Shown here: positions 1-10,200 of the stretch, piece by piece
How the letters are laid out: each line of letters begins with the position of its first letter
Numbering within the stretch: the first letter of the stretch is position 1
The notes under the pieces: generated by a model
Database searches by the model: none
The model's input: only the letters and a program-made list of their open reading frames with translations
Told to the model about the DNA's origin: nothing
Position numbers and translations under genes: made by a program
From: Liriodendron chinense
Lineage: Eukaryota; Streptophyta; Magnoliopsida; Magnoliales; Magnoliaceae
DNA: 64,000 nucleotides
Reading direction: 5' to 3'
Assembly (NCBI GenBank): GCA_003013855.2
Contig: ML058406.1
Coordinates: 310,001 to 374,000, forward strand

Positions 1-136
1 CCACTTGCACAAATTCCAACAACATGTCAAATCAATCAACATCACCCTTACCCATACCCCCATCATTATCTAGCCATCATCACCATACCCACCCCATCCT
101 CTCACTTCCAAAAGTCAACTCTAACCCATTCCCCCA

Positions 137-242
137 TGTCCTCTCATCATCATCATCATCATCATCATGACATCATGCACCCCCCCTCTTCCCATACAAG
201 AGCCATACGTGGGGGGGGGGGGTTGGCCATCTCAATTGCAAG

Positions 243-278
<36 letters not shown>

Positions 279-330
279 GAGAGAAGAGAAAGAAGAGAGA
301 GAAGTAGAGAGAAGTAGAGAGATTTGAGAG
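137..330 (+). repeat. CAT, poly-G and GA microsatellite cluster in E1 LTR
   Basis: A CAT-type run at about 147-170, a 12-G run at 211-222 and a purine-only GA-rich tract at about 244-330. The second LTR copy (7131-7320) has the same cluster with slightly different tract lengths. The apparent poly-histidine ORF here is a translation of the CAT repeat. Confidence 0.9.
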
Positions 331-519
331 ATTGAGTGAGTTTAGAGAAGATTTAGAGGGAGATCAAGAGAGAAAGAGAGAGATTGAAGGTGAAGATCAA
401 GCTTGGAGGACCCCGATCATCATCCGGACCGTCCGATCGGCAATCCAACCGTCCAACCATCATTGTGAGTGCATACCTTTCCCCCCTTTTTCTCGTTTAC
501 TTTTCAGTTTTCTTTCCTT

Positions 520-754
520 GGTCCCACCTTGTGATGGGCAATGAGACGGATGGGCTGGATCGTCCATGAATGGGTCCCACCCTTTGATGGTGTGGATCCC
601 ACTTTGGGACCCATTGTGTGGCATATTTAGTGTGGCCAACAGCCACCATGATGTATGTAGTTCATCCACGCTGTCCACCATGTGGGCCCACCATGTGATG
701 GCCCAGCTGGTGGATGGAGCGGATCTTACACATGTGGGCCCCACTTTAAATTAA

Positions 755-785
<31 letters not shown>

Positions 786-2830
786 AGGGTGAAGGAGGTG
801 GCCGCTGGACAGCCAGCGTCCAGAGGACGCTGCTGCCCAGCAGCGCTGGGGCTTGGCCGCTGACCGTGGGTCCCCACTCGTGGGACCCACCTTGATGTAT
901 GTATGTGATCCACGCCGTCCATTTGTTTCTCCAGCCCATTTTAGGGCTGGACACCAAAAATTAAGTAAATCCAGATCTCAGGTGGACCACACCATAGAAA
1001 ACAGTAAAGGCAAGGATGCCTACTGTCGAAACCTCTTTGGCCCACCGTGATGTTTGTAGAAGGAATTACCTGCCCAATATTGGGCTTATTAGGTCCCCAG
1101 CGAGCTGGGAAACCTGATAGACGGATTGGATCTTCCCTAAGTGGGCCCCACCGGAAATAAACAAAAAAAAACAAAAAGAAAAACAAAAAAAAAAGGGGTT
1201 GGGACGCTGGACGTTCACAGCGTCAGAACGCTGGAACAGTCCAGCGTCTCCTGGAAGGTTGAATGGGGTCCCCACTCGTGGGACCCACCTTGATGTTTGT
1301 GTTCCATCCACACCGTCTATCTGCTTTCCCATATCAGTTTAGGGCTAAGGCTCAAATATGAAGCAGATTGCATTCTTAAGTGGGCCGCACCACATGAAAC
1401 AGTGGAGAATATGATGTCCACTGTCGAGACTGCCTCGGCCCACACTGGTGTTTATAGACCCCGTAACATACTCAATATTGGACTCATTGGACCCACCATG
1501 AGATGGCCCAGCTGATGAACGGAGTAGATCACTCTTATGTGGGCCCCACTCGATCAAAACCTCACAAAAACAAAAACAAAAAAAAAAGAGAAAAAGAAAA
1601 AGATAAGAGACTCTGACGCGCTGGGCGTACCAGCGTCCTTGGACGCTGGCTCGTCCCAGCTGGTGGCCCAGTTGTGGGTCCCACCATGATGCATGTGCTG
1701 TAATCCACACCGTTCATCCGTTTGGGGAGACTATTTTAGGGCTTGACTCCAAGAATGAGACAGATCCAAATCTCCAGTGGACCCCACCACAGGAAACAGC
1801 AGGGACAATGACCCTACCATTGAAACCTTCCAATGCCCACCATGATGTTTAATTGAGATCCAACCTGTTCATAAGTTCACACATGCGTGTGAAGAAGGGA
1901 AAGCAGCAATATCAGCTTGATCCAAGCTTCTGTGGGCCCCACTTGGTAGAAATAAAATATATAAATATATATATGCACATAATGAATAAATAACTAAATA
2001 AATATGGGGTCTGCCAAGCCAGTGGCACACTCGTGAGACCCACCTAGAATGTATTTGCTTTATCTATTCTGTCCATATGTTTTTCCAGCTCATTTTAGTG
2101 GCTGAGCCCAAAATCTAAGTATATCCAAATGTCAAGTGGACCATGCCACGGAAACAGTGGGAATTATGATCTCCACCGTTGAAACCTTCCCAGGATCTAC
2201 AATGATGTTTATTTGTCATTTAACCTGTTCACAAGATCACATGGATATGGGTGAAGGGGGAAATAAAAATATTAGTTTGATTCAAAATGCTTGGGGCCCA
2301 TTTGGGTGCGACGCTCTATGGGTCCCACCTCGATGTATCTGTTTTATGTATGCCGCCCATCTGTTTTTTCCATATTATTTTAGGGCCGGGGGCCCTCATA
2401 ATGAGGTAAATACAAACCTCAAGTGGACCACATTGTAGGGAAGCCGTGGCCATTGATGCCCACCTTTGAAACCTTCCTTGGGGCCATTGTAATGTTTATT
2501 TATCCATCTAATCAAAGGTGATGGGGCCCAACTTTGGGTCCCACCTTGATGAATGTTGAGTATATTGTGTCGTTCGTCTTGGCAGGGGTGTGGGCCCAGT
2601 TTTAGGTGGGCCACACGTAGAAAATAAGGGTGATTGAATGCTTACCATTGGAAACTTTACAGGACCCATCTGTTATATTTATTTGCCATTCTTCTTGTTA
2701 ATAAGTCACCCAGCCATGGGTGGGGTTCCACACGTGTGGTGTGCGGGCCCCACCGTGGTGTTTGATTGCCATCTCACTTGATTAGTGGGAAAGCACAAAT
2801 ATCGGGTTGATCCCAAACTTTTGTAGCCCA
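520..2830 (+). repeat. Degenerate tandem array of a 220-400 bp unit inside E1 LTR (second copy 7510-9820)
   Basis: The same word order recurs: a gtgggtcccacc/tgatgtatgt start, a tccacaccgtccat block, a cattttagggct block, a caagtggaccacacca block, a gaaaccttcc block, a caccatgatgttta block and a tgtgggcccca end. I recognise unit starts near 868, 1263, 1660, 2020, 2310 and 2530, plus partial earlier ones near 520-740. The first three full units are separated by an A-rich tract (760-785, 1150-1196, 1560-1605) followed by a GC-rich segment rich in CAGCGTC and GACGCTG, which can pair (800-860, 1202-1255, 1612-1665). Divergence between units is high. The origin of the unit is unknown to me. Confidence 0.8.
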
Positions 2831-3174
2831 TTAATGTATGTGGCTTCCCCACTCCTTCGTGCGGTTATACCCAACCCCGGGTCCACCTTGTTAGGCATGT
2901 GTTCTATCCACGTCAGCCATTGGCCTCCATGGTGCGACATGTATGTTGGCCATCCATTAGGACCGCCTTAATTTTGTGCTTAATCCAAACCATCCAAATG
3001 AATGAACCCTAGCATGTTATGTACAGGATGGCCCTTAGGACCACCTTAGTGTACGTGTTCGAATGACTGCGTTGTCCATCCCGTGGATCCACCTTGATGA
3101 TTAGTTGTGTTAATCCTTATTGAAAGGTCATCCTTAGAGTTTGCTTGATCCAAGTCACAGGGCTACCTTCTTAA

Positions 3175-3310
3175 ACTCACCCTGTGGAACCGTCTTGTCA
3201 ATTCACCTTGTTAACTCACCATGTTGACCCGCCTTGTTGACCCGCCTTGTTGACTCGCCTTGTTGACCCGCCTTGTTGACTCACCTTGTTGACTCAGCAT
3301 GTTGATTGAT
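3175..3310 (+). repeat. Short tandem of about 15 bp in E1 LTR (copy at 10165-10300)
   Basis: Repeats of the form CTTGTTGACCCGC or CTTGTTGACTCGC, about eight imperfect units in a row. Nothing coding is seen here. Confidence 0.8.
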
Positions 3311-5159
3311 CTTGGTAACTCAGCTTGTATACTCGTATGACTCACCCCTTCTACCCTTGTACCCAACTATTAAAGACTACCATATCGTGTATATCTCATC
3401 CACACCGTCCGTTTACCTTTACGACGAGTGTGGGGCTCATCCTCGACGTTCGAATGTCATCTGGGCCATCCATTATATGGAGCCTATCTTGTAGTATGAG
3501 GTTAGACCTGTTGTCCCTTTTTGGACCTCATTGTATTGACCATCTATCGTAGATTACCCTACTATTTATAATCCTCTGTCATGACATGTCTATCTTGCAA
3601 CCCCCCTTCTATGACATTCCTTTTACGGACCATTATTGTGTTCATCTCTACTGTACTACAGGATTATGGGTCTCGGCATGATTTTGAGTATTCCACTCTT
3701 GCCGCTCAAGTATGTTCTACCTTTGATGTGTCGGTAGTGTATTCAATCATTTTCCTTCCATTTGGGTTATCTAAATATTGAAGGTTAATCCACACCGTTC
3801 AGTTGTTGGACCATCTGTGTTGTTGTATACCATCCATTTAGAGTCTTATCTCTTTATGTTTCTTTGTATTATAAGTGAACTATCTTTTATGCTATTTTTA
3901 GTATGTCTGTTGCCACACGTAGTGTTATTTGGAATACTCATATGTGATCTTTATACTATATGCTTCGACGACCACTATGCATGTGTAATGAGTATGCATC
4001 CCGAATCACCATTGTTAGTTGGGGACCACTAGGGCATAAACGCATTCATAAAGCATTCGAGATGTAGTCGCGCAAATGTAATTCATGTGCTCTCTATCGC
4101 AAACCTCTCCAATAGGTATGGGACTATTCGAGGACAGGAATCTATCATCCTGACTTACACTGTATGGTAGGAATAGCTTAGCATACCTTGTAGCCCTTGG
4201 TGCGAGATTCCCTGGCTAGCGACATCCCGCACTATGACTCGATCATTCATATGTGTCCCCTCATCTTAATCATATCTCAAATAGGTTGGACTAGATTGAT
4301 TTATAGCCATCGTGGTAGATGAACTACTTGTTGGCACTCATACTGTATACTTGACTCATGCATCATGAATGCTTGGCTCATCTGATTGTCTTGTATCAAC
4401 CGGCCATATCGGTCGTGATTGTCGTGCAGTTCATTACCAGCTGACGGTGACATTGTGTTTGAGACCTTATAGTTTTATGGTGCTCTTTGGAGACTTGCAC
4501 GGGCATGTCGTCCCACGTTTGTATGCATGGTTGCATTTCGCACCGTCTGCTTGTGCCGCATATAGCATGGTTACTACGTTGCAACCACAGCTCCATCGTG
4601 GTTTGCAGAACACCGGAAATATGTGATCTTTAAACTGGATGCCAAAGATGTCCCTGGGTGAAAGTCCCTGATCCCGTTGGTACCAAGGTGGGTGCTCCAT
4701 TCAAGGACCGGGTGGTTTAATCATACACCAGTATGCCGAATACCAAACGGCGGTGTTTTCCACTGCACGTGGTCAGTTTGGAAGGAGGTCTGACCTAACC
4801 TGCCGGAAGAGTGTTGGCAAAGGGGGTTGAGTTTGACCAGCTGTGAGTAGGTCCGCTATTGCACCAGATAGGCTTTGGCATTCTACTGGTGAGTAGTGAG
4901 GTCTGTGAGACCCCGGTGATGTTCCGTTTCAGAGATGGTATTGGTATCAGTGATGTGACTGATGTTCTGTATGGTGTGGGACGGACCTGATGTGGGCGGG
5001 TGTGATGTGGGCGAGGCTGTAAGCCTGGGCGAGCTACCACACTGGCGAGCTACCAGTTCCGAGTCCTGCATTGCTTACGTGATCGCGTTATGACTGTTCG
5101 TATCTGGACCACTGTACTGAGAGGTGGTGATTTGCATACATGCATTGGATCATTGTATG

Positions 5160-5310
5160 TGACATTAGGCCCTGTAGGCCATTGCATAGTATGAGTTTAT
5201 AGCCTTGGTAGGCTGGTTACCTGTATTGCATGCTTGCATAGCCATGGTAGGCTAGTTATATGTATTGCATGTTTGCACAGCCGTGATAGGCTAGTTATTC
5301 ATATCACATG
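5160..5310 (+). repeat. Tandem repeat of about 45 bp in E1 LTR (copy at 12150-12300)
   Basis: Three imperfect units with the words ATAGCC(T/A)TGGTAGGCT, GGTTA or AGTTA, and TGTATTGCATG. They lie just upstream of the presumed promoter. Confidence 0.7.
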
Positions 5311-5579
5311 ATCGTGTAGCCTAATTGGGCGAAGTCTTGGTTTAAAGTTCTCATCATGCTTTACTGCTTACTCTGATATTTATCATGCTTGTCATACGCA
5401 TTGTGCACGCACACACGCACTCACGAAGCTTCGTTCGAAGCTTATGCGCGTTTGTTACGCTGCAGGTTCTACCAGAGTATATCAGCAACTTGAGTTGGAG
5501 TTTGTAGTGCAGTAGCAGGAGGTGTCGAAGTGTGCACAGTTTTTATATTTACGCATTGTATATTTACTTTCCAGTACTG

Positions 5580-5588
5580 TATATAAAC
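5580..5588 (+). promoter_or_regulatory. Candidate TATA box of E1 LTR (copy at 12570-12578)
   Basis: TATATAAAC lies about 225 bp before the LTR end, a usual position for the U3 promoter of this type of LTR. This is a motif match only. Transcription would then start near 5615, giving a short R/U5. Confidence 0.45.
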
Positions 5589-5817
5589 GAAATGATTTAG
5601 TGGAATTATTGTGTTTGTCTTTGATGGTACTCATATTGTGATGCTCATGTTTTCAAAAAAAAATTTCAGACCCTAAAATCCTCCTTGTGGTATCCCAGGA
5701 TCGGAACCTGGCGTGTGGGGTTAGGATCCGAGATCGGGGTACTACGGAGGCTGCCACCTCTGAATTCGGGTTACAGCGAATGGACGTCGAGAACCGAATT
5801 TGGGGCGTGACAGGAGT

Positions 5818-5829
5818 TGGTATCAGAGC
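5818..5829 (+). other. E1 primer binding site (initiator Met tRNA)
   Basis: TGGTATCAGAGC begins five bases after the LTR end. It is complementary to the 3' end of plant initiator methionine tRNA and is the standard minus-strand primer site of many plant LTR retrotransposons. Confidence 0.92.
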
Positions 5830-6015
5830 ATGATTTGGGAGCTACCTGTGAACAACACAATGTTTCTACTTAGTGTTTTAGGATTAGATCACCCCTCACT
5901 TGTTGATGTTTGCGAACTTAGAATCACTAGAATTCCCAATGGTATAGTTCTTTAATCGTAATATGTTTGTAGTTTTCTGAGGCTAAGGGTTTCTTGTCCC
6001 TTCTTTTTTTAAAAG

Positions 6016-6510
6016 ATGGACGCGACACCAGTAGCTGAAGTTGAGGCTGGTACGTCCCAGCCAGAGTTAGCACCTGTCACCCTAGTAAGCGCAGTGCAAT
6101 TCCAAGGGATGCTCCGGTTGATGACCGCTTTGTTCGAGCGACAACAAGCACCCTCGAGTGACAGCAGGAAGAGGAAGTTCTCCCCTAGCAGTTCCCAGAC
6201 GACACAGTTTTCAGAGAAGACCCCATCGCGGATCTCAGGTCACTGTTTCGAGTGCGGTGAAGCTGGCCATCGAAGGAAGGAATGCCCTCAGCGACCAAGA
6301 GCACCTAAACAACAACCATGGCGCAGAGCACCGATTGCACCAATCCCTCCGATCGTAGGTCCTCGAAGAACTAGGCGTCAAAGGAAGGTTCATCCGCGGA
6401 AGCCGCCTACGACACCAGGAGCACCCGACCTCCAAAAGCCATTCAAGGGCACTTGTTTCAAGTGTGGCGAGATTGGACACCGAGTTAGGGACTGCCCATC
6501 CCGTCAGTAG
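6016..6510 (+). CDS. E1 nucleocapsid-like protein with two CCHC zinc knuckles (gag remnant)
   Basis: Intact 164-codon ORF, ATG at 6016, the only real ORF of E1. Two retroviral-type knuckles C-x2-C-x4-H-x4-C are visible: C77-C80-H85-C90 and C147-C150-H155-C160. Between them is an Arg/Lys/Pro-rich linker with an RRTRRQRK run. The first 75 residues are Ser/Gln/Glu-rich and contain a short helix-like stretch with FERQQ. No capsid (retrotransposon gag) domain is seen, so the protein looks like a nucleocapsid cut out of a normal gag. By family knowledge it should bind nucleic acid and could help package E1 RNA into particles made by an autonomous relative; that role is inference. The ORF has stayed open in a very young element, which supports either selection or recency. 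Confidence 0.8.
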   Translation: MDATPVAEVEAGTSQPELAPVTLVSAVQFQGMLRLMTALFERQQAPSSDSRKRKFSPSSSQTTQFSEKTPSRISGHCFECGEAGHRRKECPQRPRAPKQQPWRRAPIAPIPPIVGPRRTRRQRKVHPRKPPTTPGAPDLQKPFKGTCFKCGEIGHRVRDCPSRQ

Positions 6511-6720
6511 CAGTACTAGAGCGTTGTTCCCTCAACCCCGACATTTTGCGGTAGACACCAGAGGAGATTGACACCATCAAGAGCTGTACGCATGCTATGT
6601 GGACTTAGCGATGTTGCAAACTTTCATTGATTTTTTGTATGTTTTTTTGTTTTTATCTATATATCTGTGTGGTTTGCTTTGACTTCGTTTCGTTGTGAAT
6701 TTCGAGGACGAAATTTTTAT
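6511..6720 (+). other. E1 3' untranslated region with pre-PPT hairpin
   Basis: Non-coding. At 6698-6715 it holds an inverted repeat AATTTCG-AGGA-CGAAATT five bases before the purine tract. The motif is conserved in related chromovirus-type elements and resembles the Athila hairpin described in the findings. Confidence 0.75.
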
Positions 6721-6734
6721 AAGGAGGGGAGAGT
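6721..6734 (+). other. E1 polypurine tract
   Basis: AAGGAGGGGAGAGT lies directly before the LTR start TGTAAGACC at 6735. This is the expected plus-strand primer. Confidence 0.9.
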
Positions 6735-7233
6735 TGTAAGACCCGTACCCTGAATTGCCCTCCGTACGTTTAGTTTCCGGTACCGGTACGTCCCGGACGG
6801 ACCAGATTAGAGAGCCTTGATCGCGACCCTGATTTAGTACCGCAACGACCCCAAGACTTGTACCCTTGCGACCGCGCGGGCGCCACGATTCCAACGCCGC
6901 GCGGCATGCCCCATTGCGATACCCGGTGTGTAAGATGCATACGTTCGTGCAATTCGAGGTGGGCCACGCAACGCGCGTGTGGCGTGGGCCCCACTTGCAC
7001 AAATTCCAACAACATGTCAAATCAATCAACATCACCCTTACCCATACCCCCATCATTATCTAGCCATCATCACCATACCCACCCCATCCTCTCACTTCCA
7101 AAAGTCAACTCTAACCCATTCCCCCATGTCCTCTCTCATCATCATCATCATCATCATCATGACATCATGCACCCCCCCTCTTCCCATACAAGAGCCATAC
7201 GTGGGGGGGGGGGTTGGCCATCTCAATTGCAAG

Positions 7234-7269
<36 letters not shown>

Positions 7270-10200
7270 GAGAGAAGAGAAAGAAGAGAGAGAAGTAGAG
7301 AGAAGTAGAGAGATTTGAGAGATTGAGTGAGTTTAGAGAAGATTTAGAGGGAGATCAAGAGAGAAAGAGAGAGATTGAAGGTGAAGATCAAGCTTGGAGG
7401 ACCCCGATCATCATCCGGACCGTCCGATCGGCAATCCAACCGTCCAACCATCATTGTGAGTGCATACCTTTCCCCCCTTTTTCTCGTTTACTTTTCATTT
7501 TCTTTCCTTGGTCCCACCTTGTGATGGGCAATGAGATGGATGGGCTGGATCGTCCATGAATGGGTCCCACCCTTTGATGGTGTGGATCCCACTTTGGGAC
7601 CCATTGTGTGGCATATTTAGTGTGGCCAACAGCCACCATGATGTATGTAGTTCATCCACGCTGTCCACCATGTGGGCCCACCATGTGATGGCCCAGCTGG
7701 TGGATGGAGCGGATCTTACACATGTGGGCCCCACTTTAAATTAATATATAAAAAAAAAAAAAAAAAAAAAAAAGAGGGTGAAGGAGGTGGCCGCTGGACA
7801 GCCAGCGTCCAGAGGACGCTGCTGCCCAGCAGCGCTGGGGCTTGGCCGCTGACCGTGGGTCCCCACTCGTGGGACCCACCTTGATGTATGTATGTGATCC
7901 ACGCCGTCCATTTGTTTCTCCAGCCCATTTTAGGGCTGGACACCAAAAATTAAGTAAATCCAGATCTCAGGTGGACCACACCATAGAAAACAGTAAAGGC
8001 AAGGATGCCTACTGTCGAAACCTCTTTGGCCCACCGTGATGTTTGTAGAAGGAATTACCTGCCCAATATTGGGCTTATTAGGTCCCCAGCGAGCTGGGAA
8101 ACCTGATAGACGGATTGGATCTTCCCTAAGTGGGCCCCACCGGAAATAAACAAAAAAAAACAAAAAGAAAAACAAAAAAAAAAGGGGTTGGGACGCTGGA
8201 CGTTCACAGCGTCAGAACGCTGGAACAGTCCAGCGTCTCCTGGAAGGTTGAATGGGGTCCCCACTCGTGGGACCCACCTTGATGTTTGTGTTCCATCCAC
8301 ACCGTCTATCTGCTTTCCCATATCAGTTTAGGGCTAAGGCTCAAATATGAAGCAGATTGCATTCTTAAGTGGGCCGCACCACATGAAACAGTGGAGAATA
8401 TGATGTCCACTGTCGAGACTTGCCTCGGCCCACACTGGTGTTTATAGACCCCGTAACATACTCAATATTGGACTCATTGGACCCACCATGAGATGGCCCA
8501 GCTGATGAACGGAGTAGATCACTCTTATGTGGGCCCCACTCGATCAAAACCTCACAAAAACAAAAACAAAAAAAAAAGAGAAAAAGAAAAAGATAAGAGA
8601 CTCTGACGCGCTGGGCGTACCAGCGTCCTTGGACGCTGGCTCGTCCCAGCTGGTGGCCCAGTTGTGGGTCCCACCATGATGCATGTGCTGTAATCCACAC
8701 CGTTCATCCGTTTGGGGAGACTATTTTAGGGCTTGACTCCAAGAATGAGACAGATCCAAATCTCCAGTGGACCCCACCACAGGAAACAGCAGGGACAATG
8801 ACCCTACCATTGAAACCTTCCAATGCCCACCATGATGTTTAATTGAGATCCAACCTGTTCATAAGTTCACACATGCGTGTGAAGAAGGGAAAGCAGCAAT
8901 ATCAGCTTGATCCAAGCTTCTGTGGGCCCCACTTGGTAGAAATAAAATATATAAATATATATATGCACATAATGAATAAATAACTAAATAAATATGGGGT
9001 CTGCCAAGCCAGTGGCACACTCGTGAGACCCACCTAGAATGTATTTGCTTTATCTATTCTGTCCATATGTTTTTCCAGCTCATTTTAGTGGCTGAGCCCA
9101 AAATCTAAGTATATCCAAATGTCAAGTGGACCATGCCACGGAAACAGTGGGAATTATGATCTCCACCGTTGAAACCTTCCCAGGATCTACAATGATGTTT
9201 ATTTGTCATTTAACCTGTTCACAAGATCACATGGATATGGGTGAAGGGGGAAATAAAAATATTAGTTTGATTCAAAATGCTTGGGGCCCATTTGGGTGCG
9301 ACGCTCTATGGGTCCCACCTCGATGTATCTGTTTTATGTATGCCGCCCATCTGTTTTTTCCATATTATTTTAGGGCCGGGGGCCCTCATAATGAGGTAAA
9401 TACAAACCTCAAGTGGACCACATTGTAGGGAAGCCGTGGCCATTGATGCCCACCTTTGAAACCTTCCTTGGGGCCATTGTAATGTTTATTTATCCATCTA
9501 ATCAAAGGTGATGGGGCCCAACTTTGGGTCCCACCTTGATGAATGTTGAGTATATTGTGTCGTTCGTCTTGGCAGGGGTGTGGGCCCAGTTTTAGGTGGG
9601 CCACACGTAGAAAATAAGGGTGATTGAATGCTTACCATTGGAAACTTTACAGGACCCATCTGTTATATTTATTTGCCATTCTTCTTGTTAATAAGTCACC
9701 CAGCCATGGGTGGGGTTCCACACGTGTGGTGTGCGGGCCCCACCGTGGTGTTTGATTGCCATCTCACTTGATTAGTGGGAAAGCACAAATATCGGGTTGA
9801 TCCCAAACTTTTGTAGCCCATTAATGTATGTGGCTTCCCCACTCCTTCGTGCGGTTATACCCAACCCCGGGTCCACCTTGTTAGGCATGTGTTCTATCCA
9901 CGTCAGCCATTGGCCTCCATGGTGCGACATGTATGTTGGCCATCCATTAGGACCGCCTTAATTTTGTGCTTAATCCAAACCATCCAAATGAATGAACCCT
10001 AGCATGTTATGTACAGGATGGCCCTTAGGACCACCTTAGTGTACGTGTTCGAATGACTGCGTTGTCCATCCCGTGGATCCACCTTGATGATTAGTTGTGT
10101 TAATCCTTATTGAAAGGTCATCCTTAGAGTTTGCTTGATCCAAGTCACAGGGCTACCTTCTTAAACTCACCCTGTGGAACCGTCTTGTCAATTCACCTTG

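Larger units (their letters stand above)
1..5812 (+). repeat. E1 5' LTR (first 256 bp missing)
   Basis: Nearly identical to 6991-12802. Differences seen by eye outside simple repeats are C547/T7537, C5243/G12233, a lost G near 508 and an extra T near 8418; the CAT, poly-G and poly-A tracts also differ in length. This implies a very recent insertion. The LTR has no long credible ORF; its short ORFs are chance or repeat-derived. From left to right it holds a CAT and GA microsatellite zone, a degenerate tandem array (520-2830), a TTGTTGACCC tandem (3175-3310), unique AT-rich sequence to about 4600, a GC-richer stretch to 5100, a 45-bp-type tandem (5160-5310), a TATA box (5580) and the U5 end. 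Confidence 0.93.

Noticed and set aside
136..327. ORF with a run of eight histidines, resembling a tagged protein
   Set aside because: It is a translation of the CAT and GA microsatellites in the E1 LTR; tract lengths differ between the two LTRs.
3306..4626. Several 60-85 codon ORFs in the E1 LTR as captured host genes
   Set aside because: Short, no recognisable domain, no codon pattern, and identical in both LTRs only because of recent insertion.
4640..4760. Possible structured RNA or tRNA-like sequence (GTGAAAGTCCCTGATCC)
   Set aside because: I could not build a cloverleaf or any known RNA fold around it.
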